Assembly (NCBI GenBank): GCA_001695595.3
Contig: MBPM02000046.1
Location: forward strand, 1 to 64,000
Source of the DNA: Plasmopara viticola
Taxonomy: Eukaryota > Oomycota > Peronosporomycetes > Peronosporales > Peronosporaceae
Direction of reading: 5' to 3'
Length of the DNA stretch: 64,000 nt
A program made the translations under genes and the position numbers. This document shows, piece after piece, positions 33,070-45,119 of the stretch (the stretch's first letter is position 1; the number at the start of each line of letters is the position of its first letter). Under the pieces are notes generated by a model. The model searched no databases. It was not told where the DNA came from and saw nothing but the letters and a program-made list of their open reading frames with translations.

Positions 33070-35250
33070 TAAATTAACTGTGATGTGGATGGCCTAAAAG
33101 TAGACCCGCCTTGCGCTTAGCTCTATAAATGCAGGGAGAACCGACAAGAAAAGGCGATCCGTTTCGCTTTACAAGAAAATTAAAGCCATAGATTGACTGG
33201 CTATTGTAATAGATGGGCTGCTTCTCTTCCCAAATAATCATGAGAAGTGGTGTTCCTGGGCCCATTAAATCCTAATCGGCTAAATTGCTGCCAAAGAAGC
33301 AAAGCCCACTGATACGGCTGCAATGAAAGAGTACATGATTTGTGCCTTCTTCAGGAGGAAGGTGACGACGTTAACTTCGTCTCATCCAGGGGCAGAACAT
33401 GATCATGAAAGCACCTGGGGGCACCCTACTGAAGACGGGAATTTCTCTTGCGGCGGGCGTGTGGCCGATACACGCCAAATTTACTAAATCTTGAAGAGCT
33501 TGACAGATTTTAAAACAAAAGTAGTGTCCTTGAACTGTTAGCTGTACGTGTACGTGTACGGAGCTGTTAAAAACCATTTTAGTACTCGTCGTCGCTTCCA
33601 CGTTCAATATTAGAAGTCAGCAAAGATCGGATACACCAGCATAGACTGACAGATATTTTTATAAAGAACATCGAAAAAATGTCATTTTTGGCTTGACCAC
33701 CTAATCAAGCTCAAACATTCCTATAATCGTAATAGATCTGACTTAAAAACTAAATGAACTCGACAGCGTAAAGTCTTTCTTCGATATGGACGTGCATGAC
33801 TTAGCTCTGGAAAAGCCATGGCTAGAAAGAACAATCTCTGAATGAATGGTGGCATAAATAGATGTGATAGCCGCCCAATCTTGCACAATGGGTTTGTGGT
33901 AAGTCATATTTTCTCACCCGATGGCTCAATTTATAGTACATCCCAAGATATAAATCTAACTGATATGATATTTCGACGAAGAAGCATTAAATGGTGTCTT
34001 TGAAGCCTTACTCGGCGGACAGTCAAATTTTGCTGGTGGCACCTGCTGGAGCCGATAACAATAGCGCTTTGATTGATAGTAAAAAAGGATCACAGGTGAG
34101 CAAGCTAGCACCAGTAGCAGTAAGTTACAAAGCTCCAAGCTCATAACATAGCTTCAAACAAAGTGAACAGTGGTACGATACCAAGAATGTCACAACCGAC
34201 CTTGTGCTGATGGAAAAAAGCCGTCTACAGAAATATTGCCAGCTCAATTAAGCCAAGGTCGCTCCAATACAAGGCCCTGCCTGAGATGTTAGAGGTACTG
34301 ACATAGATTAGCTCAAATTTATGAGATTTTGGTAAAGTTAAAAGCCGAGAATATCTCCGAGATGGTGTTTAAATGAGAAAACTCCTCTTGGGTATAAATA
34401 GCCTCCCGTTTGAGCCAAAAAATGCTTTTAAATAAGTTTTATAATTAGCACAACGCTGTGCCTGGATTAACAAATATTCGAAGCATCTAATATGTATTAC
34501 TCTTTCCCGTTAAATTTATAGATTACGGGAGATCATACACATAATCTGAATCAGCAAGAACCGGCTCTATACGACAAAAGATAATGCTCAAACTGTTAAT
34601 CATTGCCACGAAAGTAATTTGAGCTTGTTGTTGCCTTATTGGCAAAGATTGTCGAGGTGCAAGAGTGTGCAGTCGCCGAAAACTTTCTGTGTTTCAAATT
34701 CTAACCCAAAGTGGTGACCAGGCAAAACACATATTGAGTCAAAACGTGCAGCAGTACATTAACAAACAGCTGTTTCAAGGAAGGACGCAATGCTCAACAA
34801 GTTCGGTTGTTAGTTGTACATTTTTAAATTTAATTGATATCCCGGGCATATGCTAAATTTTTTGTAGCGATGCTTTGATCTGTGCTTCTTATTTGTAATC
34901 GAAAAAGGGAGTCCAATACACCCCTCATGGCGGTTTGTAAGCCTAGTGGCATGCTTTGAAAATAGTTAGTGATGCCACGAGTGCTATTCAATGCCCCGGC
35001 AAAGTCTAATTGTGTTGTCACACAACTGTCTTGGCAATTACGGGCATTTACCCGGCCATACTCTGGCAGTTAATTCGTTCCGGATGAGACCGCACAGTAC
35101 TGAAGGCCCTTTAGGCAGCCTAGGGGTCATAAGATCGGATAGATGTTCGCCAGCATCGACAAATGTGCTTGTGTGATTGAGGAAATCATAGTTCTCGATT
35201 GTTTTGTAGACAGCTATGAGGTCCGCGTGTGAGGGAAATACACGAACCTA
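33070..35250 (+). pseudogene. Ty3/gypsy fossil 2 (gag remnant, protease, RT piece)
   Basis: The left end shares blocks with the region before fossil 1 (ggatggcc.aa.agtagacc, gatgggc.gcttctc, ttcaggagga), suggesting a gag remnant. At ~33783-33830 is FDMDVHDLALEKPWLER, the protease tail seen in the other gypsy fossils. At ~35140-35235 is MFASIDKC.CVIEEIIVLDCFVDSYEVR, matching the gypsy RT block containing KC.F...I..LGCFV....VR. The 1350-bp spacing between protease tail and this block is close to that of an intact gypsy element. Stops occur throughout. Boundaries are approximate. Confidence 0.62.
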
Positions 35251-37853
35251 GCCTAGTTGATATAATTATATTGTGACACATATTTGAAAATATGAGAAGG
35301 CTGTACTGGTATTGCAAAGCTAACAAAATAGCACTACATTCTTTGAGGATATTAGATAATGCTTATTGCTGACAAAAAACAGTGCATGGTCATTGGTAGA
35401 TATAACTGTACCAGTTTGCAATTAGAGGACACTTGTCTCAGAAAGTGTCTTACAAATAAACTTGAATAAATTTAGGCACAAATTTTGCAGTGTACGATTT
35501 ACTAACATGACAAGTACTATCGCTCTCTCTAAACGAATAGCTACGGTAGCCCGCTGCACTTGTAGTCAATCTAAACCTGAGCCATACTAAGCTTGGTATT
35601 CTGTGGAGATAGAGCAGTACACTCAGTTGACTCAGGACATACAAGACAAACCAAACACGAAATTGTTCTTGCTTGGTTCCTACAGGGTACATTATTTGAT
35701 TGCACGAGCACCCGAAGCGATCAGGAGATATTTACTAAAATTATAAGTTTATTATAAGAGCATCTTCAGCAGAAGATGGCGTACTCATTGGTGCCAATGA
35801 CACCGGCACTTAAGGGGGGTGAGCCGAAATTAAGGCCTCCAGAAGTGAGCGGGAAGATCTATCGTGAAATATATGACAGCTCTGGAACAAAAGCTTCCGG
35901 ATGATGATGATGTCCGCCCTGCAGCGGAGGGAATTGCTGGCCAATTTGAGGCTCTTTGAGCGAGCACGCAAATGAGAAGTTACGTGCAGTATCTCATCTA
36001 AAGTGAAGACACACACCTGAGATGAGCTTAAGCCTCAGCTGATGCATTTTTACTGTGTGCAATTAGTTATTTTTCATTAAATGAAGGAGCTTGTTGATTT
36101 TGTTCAAAAATTGAACACCATTCTAGCTGAGTCGGCGAAATTCCACCCAAAAAGGTTTCCGTCATCGGTATTACTATGGATGGACTGCGCACGAGTGCGG
36201 GACAGATGGAGGTATTTTGCGTATACTCGGCCGCTTTTGTAAACGCCATGTCATTGTTATCGGATATAAAGGCATAACCTTAAGACAGCAAAGGAAAAAG
36301 ATGGTTCACAGAGTTAGAGTCCATTGCCTGGTCTCCGAAGATACCAGCTATGAAGAGCAAAAGGAGCATTACTGGACCGCATATGCATGCTTCAACTATT
36401 AAAACACTCGCCATTTGTGACTGATGTGTTCTTTACGTCAGTTGTCTGAGCCAAATCTCACGATCAACCAGTCATCTGGTCTACTTTTAAAAAGGCAGCG
36501 CAAAGTGCCTACTGAAAAAATAAATTGTATCTGGCTTCAGACAATAGTATAAGGTCGACGGGGCTTAATCCCGAGGACCTTGTTAATCACAACACAAGGC
36601 GTGCTGGCAAGCCTTACTTCTTTTTCTTACTATCATGGCAGCTGCAGATGGTTTCGAATCTATGTCTGCAGTCTCGAAAGGTGCTTACCAAGCCATATAT
36701 ATACATTCCCTTGACCAAGATAATCGCCAAGCAGTATCTCTTGGGCCACATAGTCGTCAAAATATTATTTGGATTTCATCATAAGGAACCAAAATACGTA
36801 CTAAGTCGCCTTGATTGATGCTTAACCGTTTAACAGTCCGGATAAAGCCGGGCAACCATCGTCACGTTTCGGCATCCACATTGTGATGCGACGCCCTGTG
36901 CTGCTTGATGAGTGTCATGCGTTGCCGTCATTAGTTAAGAAATAAAAGACCTCGGAGAAATGTTTCGAATCGTGCTCTCTTGACATGATCGTTCATTGTT
37001 GCATTAGTGTCCAGCAAATGTCTGCGATCGTCAGAGCCTCCGAATGTGCTGCCTCAGATGAGTACCTCAGGCGCTTCGACTTCGGGACAATTAAGAAACG
37101 CCGGCATAAATTGATGATCGGTCTTACTGTGCGTTCCTCAGGCGGATCAGGTTACTCGACAGGTCCTCAGTATTATACCCAAAGCTACAGCCAACTGTGC
37201 TTTGTACGGTGTGCAGCAAACGTTGCTTAGTGCCAGCTACAATCAAAAAGGATTATCTGATCGCGCTGTTCACGACAAGCGCAGACAAGTGGATAACAAG
37301 CTTCTCCACGTGCGTCGTCAGAATCTTGTACATACAGCCTCAACATGTAATTAGTCAAGTACACATCACATGCAGCGAGCGCTGTTATTACTCAGTGACT
37401 CCACGCGCAGTGATAGGACCACCATCGTAGTTTTTGGCTTGAAACTAAGTGTATCCCTTATGACTTGAAGCGAGTTCTGTGTCCTACGTGCATTGCTCAG
37501 TAGTTAACGTCCACTCCTTGTTTCTGACTTAAATTCTCGTCAACACCAATGTCCACTTTTAATATTCTAATGTCCGAAACGATGACCATTTCGGTGATTT
37601 TCACGAATTCTTCCCAAAAATAGATAAATTATAGCTTCACAAGGATTTGACATTTATGATTTTAAACCTTTAATCTGCCGGATGTTCGTGGCAATTTTGC
37701 CACGCCAAGCTTGGGATGAGGCCATAACTCGCATCCGCGTTCAAGACCATACAACGATCGGCGCTATCAAAGTCAAAGAAAATCATGCTCAGATGACGGG
37801 GATCCTAGGTCACTAATAATGTTTATTTCGTGAGCTTGTAAGGCATAGCACAT
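35251..37853. other. intergenic, unassigned
   Basis: Only short frames. A minus-strand stretch at 35450-35830 has a composition like an LTR and includes a small inverted repeat (gtgcc..ggcac near 35792-35810), but no second copy is in the window. Nothing else is recognised. Confidence 0.4.
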
Positions 37854-37969
37854 GGCGACCCATAGACGGTAGAACAGCTCCAAGCAATAATGTCCATCGC
37901 ATCAACGCCCTTCTGCATTGATGCGATGGACATTATTGCTTGAAGCTGTTCTACCGTCCATGGGTCACC
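37854..37969 (-). repeat. inverted repeat: 52-bp arms, 12-bp loop
   Basis: The arms are 37854-37905 and 37918-37969, with 49 of 52 positions complementary. The loop is cgcccttctgca (37906-37917). In a minus-strand RNA all three non-Watson-Crick positions become G-U wobbles; in a plus-strand RNA they would be A-C mismatches. That favours minus-strand transcription of a near-perfect hairpin, such as a small-RNA precursor, though a MITE-like fold-back element is equally possible. No flanking gene overlaps it. Confidence 0.85.
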
Positions 37970-38385
37970 TCGCTTAAAAAACCGCACAGTTCTTTAAATT
38001 TGCATTCTCTGGGCACGATAACGTATATTCAACCTTGAATACAGACCGTATATTCAAAAAAGTCATTCTTTTTATCTGGCCCACTTCAAGACTTACTTGT
38101 TCCTTCGCGATCGATGTCCACACATGACATTATCCAAAGGTCTAGTAAAGTGTTACAATTAAGCCTAATTTACAACTTGAATAGACCACGGTCAGACATC
38201 TGTCCGCACACATAGACATACCCGTCTCATTCACTTGACATTGGATATATGCTCTCGTACTGAGCCAAGTAAGTCACAGAGGGAAGTAAAGCATGCACGC
38301 AACATGTCGATAAACTCTATAACTTATTATTATTGTTCATGATTAAAAACGTCACATAAGTACAAAACGTTTCATATAAAAAGAA

Positions 38386-38391
38386 TTTATT
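38386..38391 (-). terminator. polyadenylation signal AATAAA of the Gly-rich repeat gene
   Basis: TTTATT on the plus strand gives AATAAA on the minus strand, about 31 bases after the minus-strand stop codon (38422-38424). Its position supports the minus-strand reading of the repeat gene. Confidence 0.5.
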
Positions 38392-38421
38392 TACATTTTG
38401 TGAATGTAGAGATAGAAAGGA

Positions 38422-40263
38422 TCAGTTTTGCAAACGAAGTCGACGGTGATGCTCATTACCATTAATTCCGACGCCGACACCGAGGCCAAGGCCAGCTCCA
38501 ACCTCAAGACCGTCCGTGTGTTTATCGTGGTGGTCATCACCGTCAAGTCCGACGCCCACCCCAAGACCAACGCCTAGGCCTGCTCCAACCTCAAGGCCAT
38601 CTGTGTGTGCATCGTGGTGGTCGTCACCGTCAAGTCCGACGCCCACCCCAAGACCAACGCCTAGGCCAGCTCCGATCTCAAGGCCATCTGTGTTTGCATC
38701 GTGTTGGTCATCACCGTCAAGTCCGACGCCTACCCCAAGACCAACGCCTAGTCCAGCTCCAATCTCAAGGCCATCTGTGTGTGCATCGTGGTGGTCATCA
38801 CCGTCAAGTCCGACGCCCACCCCAAGACCAACGCCTAGGCCAGCTCCGATCTCAAGGCCATCTGTGTGTGCATCGTGGTGGTCATCACCGTCAAGTCCGA
38901 CGCCCACCCCAACACCAACGCCTAGTCCAGCTCCAATCTCAAGACCATCTGTGTGTGCATCGTGGTGGTCATCACCGTCAAGTCCGACGCCCACCCCAAG
39001 ACCAACGCCTAGTCCAGCTCCAATCTCAAGGCCATCTGTGTGTGCATCGTGGTGGTCATCACCGTCAAGTCCGACGCCCACCCCAAGACCAACGCCTAGT
39101 CCAGCTCCGATCTCAAGGCCATCTGTGTGTGCATCGTGGTGGTCATCACCGTCAAGTCCGACGCCCACCCCAACACCAACGCCTAGTCCAGCTCCAATCT
39201 CAAGGCCATCTGTGTGTGCATCGTGGTGGTCATCACCGTCAAGTCCGACGCCCACCCCAAGACCAACGCCTAGGCCAGCTCCGATCTCAAGGCCATCTGT
39301 GTGTGCATCGTGGTGGTCATCACCGTCAAGTCCGACGCCCACCCCAACACCAACGCCTAGTCCAGCTCCAATCTCAAGACCATCTGTGTGTGCATCGTGG
39401 TGGTCATCACCGTCAAGTCCGACGCCCACCCCAAGACCAACGCCTAGTCCAGCTCCAATCTCAAGGCCATCTGTGTGTGCATCGTGGTGGTCATCACCGT
39501 CAAGTCCGACGCCCACCCCAAGACCAACGCCTAGTCCAGCTCCGATCTCAAGGCCATCTGTGTGTGCATCGTGGTGGTCATCACCGTCAAGTCCGACGCC
39601 CACCCCAACACCAACGCCTAGTCCAGCTCCAATCTCAAGACCATCTGTGTGTGCATCGTGGTGGTCATCACCGTCAAGTCCGACGCCCACCCCAAGACCA
39701 ACGCCTAGTCCAGCTCCAATCTCAAGGCCATCTGTGTGTGCATCGTGGTGGTCATCACCGTCAAGTCCGACGCCCACCCCAAGACCAACGCCTAGTCCAG
39801 CTCCAATCTCAAGGCCATCTGTGTGTGCATCGTGGTGGTCATCACCGTCAAGTCCGACGCCCACCCCAAGACCAACGCCTAGTCCAGCTCCGATCTCAAG
39901 GCCATCTGTGTGTGCATCGTGGTGGTCATCACCGTCAAGTCCGACGCCCACCCCAAGACCAACGCCTAGTCCAGCTCCAATCTCAAGGCCATCTGTGTGT
40001 GCATCGTGGTGGTCATCACCGTCAAGTCCGACGCCCACCCCAACACCAACGCCTAGTCCAGCTCCAATCTCAAGACCTTCTGTGTGTGCATCGTGGTGGT
40101 CATCACCGTCAAGTCCGACGCCCACCCCAAGACCAACGCCTAGTCCAGCTCCAATCTCAAGACCATCTGTGTGTGCATTCGTGTCAGGGCTCGACTCAGT
40201 TGAACTGGCCATGATTATAACCGCAGTCGCGCACAGTGCGACCATCTTATTGCAAGGCAGCAT
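38422..40263 (-). CDS. putative secreted protein of ~20 tandem 29-aa Gly/Val/Asp/His repeats
   Basis: This 613-residue frame starts at the ATG at 40263; an ATG six codons later (40245) gives a cleaner signal peptide ([19 protein letters not shown]). After ~30 residues come 19 full repeats of 29 residues plus a partial one. Each pairs an alternating Gly-Val/Leu run ([16 protein letters not shown]) with an acidic, His-rich turn ([13 protein letters not shown]). The tail ends in a basic HHRRLRLQN. No catalytic domain is seen. The pattern recalls glycine-zipper or elastin-like structural proteins, and the Asp/His turn could bind metal; both are inferences. A signal peptide and AATAAA support this strand. 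Two other long frames over the same DNA exist only because the 87-bp unit has no stops in them. No family is recognised. Confidence 0.75.
   Translation of the reverse strand: MLPCNKMVALCATAVIIMASSTESSPDTNAHTDGLEIGAGLGVGLGVGVGLDGDDHHDAHTEGLEIGAGLGVGVGVGVGLDGDDHHDAHTDGLEIGAGLGVGLGVGVGLDGDDHHDAHTDGLEIGAGLGVGLGVGVGLDGDDHHDAHTDGLEIGAGLGVGLGVGVGLDGDDHHDAHTDGLEIGAGLGVGLGVGVGLDGDDHHDAHTDGLEIGAGLGVGVGVGVGLDGDDHHDAHTDGLEIGAGLGVGLGVGVGLDGDDHHDAHTDGLEIGAGLGVGLGVGVGLDGDDHHDAHTDGLEIGAGLGVGVGVGVGLDGDDHHDAHTDGLEIGAGLGVGLGVGVGLDGDDHHDAHTDGLEIGAGLGVGVGVGVGLDGDDHHDAHTDGLEIGAGLGVGLGVGVGLDGDDHHDAHTDGLEIGAGLGVGLGVGVGLDGDDHHDAHTDGLEIGAGLGVGVGVGVGLDGDDHHDAHTDGLEIGAGLGVGLGVGVGLDGDDHHDAHTDGLEIGAGLGVGLGVGVGLDGDDQHDANTDGLEIGAGLGVGLGVGVGLDGDDHHDAHTDGLEVGAGLGVGLGVGVGLDGDDHHDKHTDGLEVGAGLGLGVGVGINGNEHHRRLRLQN
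38510..40180 (-). repeat. 87-bp coding minisatellite
   Basis: Tandem 87-bp units (29 codons) differ by a few recurring changes: ccaagacc/ccaacacc (giving GVGLG or GVGVG), agctccaatc/agctccgatc, ctcaaggcc/ctcaagacc, and cctaggcc/cctagtcc. The changes recur in blocks rather than at random, as expected from unequal exchange. The units nearest the C-terminus are the most diverged. Confidence 0.95.
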
Positions 40264-42534
40264 AGTCTTTAGTTATATTTGTTGGTGCGGAAATAACTCT
40301 GATAGATTTTCGTCGGCTTATCCCGGAGGAGGCAAGATTAACAATGCAGACAAGTTCTTTTATTCGACCTTAAACTTTTAAGCGGAGTTGCAATCGAAAT
40401 GACTCTGATCTTTGGTTTCGAGATATCTGTCGCAAGTGGGTTGCTTTATTCAACAGGAACTTAAAACGCTGTGCTTCCATAAGCACAATGCACTTTCTTT
40501 AAACGGTTTGTTTTACAAGAAGCAACACAAATTTTTCTTAGCCTTATTTCTTGTCTAGGAACTAGCTCATTTCTTGAAATTTCATGAACTGATTATAGTG
40601 TATGACAAGAAAAAAGTACAGGTCGGTACGCGCTAAAAATTTATTAGGTTTCGCCAAAAATGCAACGGCTATTGCTCATTTGATCAATCTCGCACGCCTT
40701 TATCAATTAAGTTTTCATTCGGAAGGTCGAATAGTATTCAATCAAATCAGTCTTTCTTCCTTCTTAAAACGAACATGGGGCTGTTTTTTGCTTAAAACAG
40801 ACAAATCGTATATGCCGTCGATAACCGACGATGTTGATACATAAGAATGACTTTAGTCAAACAATTCTTCAATATTGATCAGCCGTTCTAAAATCTTTAA
40901 GTAATATTAAATAGATACGTGGAACACACTGAAAGTCCTTTTAACATAGGCACATAAATCAAAAAAGGGTTTAGCTGCTGTTTGTCGCAACAAAACGCAC
41001 TTCATGCAGGAAATTTTGGCCTCCTAATCGTGGTGCTTATTTTTGTTGTATTGTGAAGCGGGAACTTAGAGACAACGTAGTCATATCAAAACTGATAAAA
41101 GGTGAGATCTTTAGTTCACGCGCAAATGTACGCTGCAAAACATGAATGATTCTACACTCGCTGATTGCTGAATTATAGTGCAATTGGTATTTGGTTGCTC
41201 AGCAACAGGAGCGAGGACCAACGTATGACGTAAGCTTGCCGTTGCAGGATTTTCGCTAAGTACATGCAAGTATCGAATCTGGTGAGCAGCAATTCTTCCG
41301 CACTGGTGTTATACGCAATGACTCGCAGCATCGTCAACAATTAAATCAATCTCACACTCCCATATAGCCGCTCGTTAAAACACAAAAAGAGTGTTCGTCG
41401 CTATCAGTAAAGTTGCGAAGTCAGTATTGACCACAATGGGTATAGGGTGCAAATGCAACATAAACAATGCATATTTTATTGCAAAAGTTCTTGCGTGTTT
41501 ATTCATGCACTTGGTGCAAGACAGACCATACATTAGCTCAGTTTATAAAGGTCGAAAGCTCACTAGAAATATAAATTTACTAGGCAAATTAAAGGAGACT
41601 AGCTTTAGCATCAGTGCGATTTTTCGCCACAAGGGAGCTGCCAGTTTTGCGCTCTCGTTAGTCCCTCTCTGGAAGTCAGTATTGCCGTGTCATCCACACT
41701 TTGTGCGTTGCCGTTAATTAAAACAAACGACACTTTTAGGACACGCGATAAGCTCACAGTTTCAAATTACTACAAAATAAGCACGCTATGCCGTCAGATG
41801 ACGACTAGATCGCTTGTAAAGCACACGTGTCGGTTACTGTCTATTAAAAGTGATCAAAATTCGAGCCTCACTATTATTTGCACCCTCCAACATCGGCATC
41901 ATAGGGATGCTTTTCCTGATTTTGCGACTGCGGCTCGCACAGCGAGGTCGAATCGTATAAAGACACTATCCTACATACGTCACGCTAATCCAGCCGAGTC
42001 GAGTGCGCAGTGCTTTATATATGCAATTTATATTGTATATTCCCCCACGACTCGTGCTTTGCAAAAATCAATGCGTCTTTGACGTCACACTTTTTGTTTG
42101 GTAGACACGTACGACCATTGACACATTGGCAGCCACATAAACGCATATCAGTGTCTTATGCTCATTTGTACTCCACATGCATCACTCAAGAAGCACTAAG
42201 GATGCCGCAGCTACTTACCAACTACATCCCACCGAAGGTAAGAAAGACGCTGTTTGAGACTAGCGCTCTCTGGCGCCTTGGCTCAAAGCCATCCATGCCA
42301 TAGATGGCAAGGTACAAATGCTACTTTCGCAAGCATCTCTTGGTGTTTCACATGGCGTTGACAGAACCTCGCCGAAGTTGCATTCGCACAACGCCAGCCA
42401 TGACAGCGGCAATGCTTCCTACGAGTATCTATACCCTCTTTTAAAGCAACCCTACAGTACTACAATTTGTTGCTTTACGTAATATGCTCTTGGTTGTAGT
42501 ATCTTCGCCGACTCGATAAGCTGTTGTCATTTCA
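40264..42534. other. intergenic upstream of the repeat gene
   Basis: Contains the presumed promoter of the minus-strand repeat gene in its first few hundred bases. An 80-codon plus frame from an ATG at 40602 and others at 41391-42303 have no recognisable domain. Around 42072-42106 a segment with gacgtcacact resembles one at 55204-55232, hinting at an old dispersed repeat. Confidence 0.4.
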
Positions 42535-42768
42535 TCAAGCATTTAGCAATAGGAGCCTCGGAGACATACTCGGTAGGCTCACCCCGATGATACGCATAGT
42601 GTACAATCGTTCTTTGTCGTCCTCGTTAAGCGAGTGAGTGTGACCCAACCAATAAGTCAGGATGCGCTCTTGGTCTTCCTCATCGATTTCCATACGAGTG
42701 TGGTTGATGATAAAGCTGATTTCGTCATAGACGACATAGAAGAGATGTAGGCAATCTGAAAGCGACAA
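42535..42768 (-). pseudogene. possible helicase (PIF1/Helitron-like) fragment
   Basis: The minus frame reads FYVVYDEISFIINHTRMEID, which resembles the Walker B region of PIF1-like helicases (V..DEIS...), found alone and within Helitron transposons. The next ~30 residues are acidic and protein-like (DEEDQERILTYW) but I cannot place them. The frame has no start of its own and no Walker A is seen nearby, so this is at best a fragment. Confidence 0.25.
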
Positions 42769-44891
42769 GTTTGACGACTCTAACTCTTTATGTCATATCC
42801 TTCCGCTAGGTGCTCACCACAACACGATTGCGAAGCATTCTTCCTAGAAAACCCAACATATTCATTTTGTGAAGTTCCTCATGTACCTGTTGCGCTGATT
42901 TGCCGACCTAAGCCACGGGCGCAATTTTGTCGGACTTTCTAGTATTGACCATATACCGATAGAAGTAAACTTTTAGAATCAGCACGTACGCCATCTTTGC
43001 TCTGTTAACAATCCAGCACTGAACTATATGGTGTGCAGAATAAGCAATTAATGAGATTGACGTACCGACGACTTTTGTTCGTAGCATTAAATTTCGTCTG
43101 AAGTCTAGCTTTTGCACTGATACCATTTACAGAGTGGCTGTGCACGAAGGCTTTGTCAAAGTTACTCGGTGCAATGTCTCAGAGCGGGCACAGCACATGG
43201 GTTTCTATCTGATTTAAAAGTTTTTGAGCCTCGACAAATCACATCTACGAACATTACGCTTAAATTGTTGTTTTTTGCTTGCCGAATGTCGCAATGTTTT
43301 ACTAGTTTATAAAGAGAACCCTTCGTCAAATTGAATGCGTTAAGGACAGAGCTGCCAGCCATACAAACAAGGACCATGTTTCCCCAAGTAATTGAAATTT
43401 GAACTGAGTTGGTGGCCTCGTATAGCATGCTCAGAGGGCGAGGAAGAGGCCATACACATGTGGCTTCCGCGATGCACTAGGCCAGTCACGAATGTAGAGA
43501 AACGCTCTCGTCCGAATATACTGCGTTGCGGCGATTGTTGAAGCGCTGATTTTCTGAGATGGCTCATTTTCTTGCACGTCTTCGATCAATCTCATCATCG
43601 GTATCTATATAAGCAAGAATATCTGCCTAAATATCGTCTGGTAAAACACCTTCGAGCTCGTAAAGGATGTCGTACTCTGAATTTCGGATTCGCGTAGTAT
43701 ATTTAATAATCAAGACGCGAATCACTCTACAGTTGTAGATTAGGGCCTGGCGCGTTTTAGTTGCGGACAAAAGGTTTGGTTGATGACTAATTTGACCTCA
43801 GTTATCAAGTGTGCTTGCTCTTTATCGCGAGGGTAACACATAAGAAACTCATTTCAGGCACGTCCTGAAGACGATTTATCGCTGGATTGTCGCACAAAAG
43901 ACTATCGATCTTTACCGTGCTGATAACATTAATCTTTTTTAATGACTTATCGCACATGGACGAGCTGGAAGTCTAGATATAAGGCTCTGCTTTGCCGCTT
44001 TTTTATTGTTGTCTTTAGTATGAACTTGCTCATAAAAGTTTGTTGTCGCTAGACAAAGCCTTGCTTTCTTTTAAATAGGCATTGTTAACCGTTACGATAG
44101 AGTGCGAGTTTATCTACTCGCGCATAAAGTCCCCGTCTTGAGAGCCGCACTGTGTAGACGGCTCTGCTCGACCACGTGAACTCAATTAAAAAGCTCCAGT
44201 TGACCTATATATTGTTCGCCAGAAACCTCTGCTTTATCCGTAATGCTGGAGCCACTACCGAATCTTCAAGTCATATTTTAGAGCCTCTTTTTGCTCGATC
44301 GTCTTCACTCGACTTTCTCCTCATTTAATTTCTCCAATTTTTTTTTAGCGTAAGAGCCCCTGTATGACTGTCGCCTCGTGCAAAAAAAAATCGACTGCTC
44401 TTTTTGCGTAAAACCTTGTCGACCGTCGCGACATGAGTTCACTCTCTCAATGACCGCAATACATATCTCACACGTAGTTAATCAATCCGGCGCTTGATTA
44501 ATCTCAAAAGCTGATGACGGATAAAAAACTGCAACAGCGTTTTAATGCTGGAATGCATGTCGAACTCGATAACTAAAAAGTGATCAGTAATGAGACGACC
44601 AACAAAATTGTACGAAATTGATAGCTCTTGTCACGATTAACGATGCGGCTTACCGTCATCAAGTCGGAAAATGACTTTTCTATGAGTCTTACGAACCAAA
44701 ATTTCTTGTGAAGGGATCATAAAACTACGACGCGCAGAAAGTAATTTTATCTGTAGCCTCTGAGCTTAAAGCCGCGTGAAGTGACAGCTGAGAGAGCCGA
44801 ACACACAATGATCAGTATTGGCTCACTACTCACGGTCAAGGCATTAAAGTGTAATTTTGGCAAGTTAGAAATACAGTCAACGAGGACCCGT
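42769..44891. other. intergenic, unassigned short frames
   Basis: Overlapping minus frames at 43162-43428 and 43340-43567 look somewhat protein-like but match nothing I recognise. They may belong to a decayed transposon. Confidence 0.4.
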
Positions 44892-45119
44892 CTAGTAAAT
44901 ATGACGACCCGGTCCTGATGACGTAAGGATTTTAAGTATAAGCGGATTGAAAAAGCTAATTGAAATTTGACCCCACTCAAACAAATATGAAAGCTTACGC
45001 ACTTCACACAGCTGTACGCTATCAAAGGATCCCCCACCATATTGAAATGCATTGACGACCGGATCAGACACGACTGCAGCGACAACCACCGTAGTGGGTA
45101 GAAGCCATAGCGACCACAT
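44892..45119 (-). CDS. short ORF with signal-peptide-like N-terminus
   Basis: It begins at an ATG (45119) and encodes 75 residues. The first ~24 residues have a classic signal-peptide shape (Trp/Leu-rich start, then TTVVVAAVV and a VNA cleavage-like site), followed by FQYGGGSFDSVQLC. A GT-AG pair after GEV-type sequence could mark an intron, but splicing it leads quickly to a stop. It may be the first exon, or a relic, of a secreted-protein gene. No family is recognised, and an overlapping 189-codon frame (44747-45316) has no visible domain. Confidence 0.25.
   Translation of the reverse strand: MWSLWLLPTTVVVAAVVSDPVVNAFQYGGGSFDSVQLCEVRKLSYLFEWGQISISFFNPLILKILTSSGPGRHIY

Noticed and set aside
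35450..35830. Possible solo gypsy LTR on the minus strand
   Set aside because: Composition and a small inverted repeat are suggestive, but there is no second copy, target duplication or clear TG..CA boundary in the window.
38510..40180. Tandem repeat considered as a CRISPR-like array
   Set aside because: Units are contiguous, coding and without unique spacers, and the context is eukaryotic.
38516..40381. Two long plus-strand frames (621 and 535 codons) over the Gly-rich repeat gene
   Set aside because: The 87-bp unit is a multiple of three with no stops in these frames, so they stay open automatically. They have no ATG before the array and their products are simple Pro/Thr/Ser or Arg/Gln/His repeats. 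The minus frame has an ATG, a signal peptide and AATAAA.
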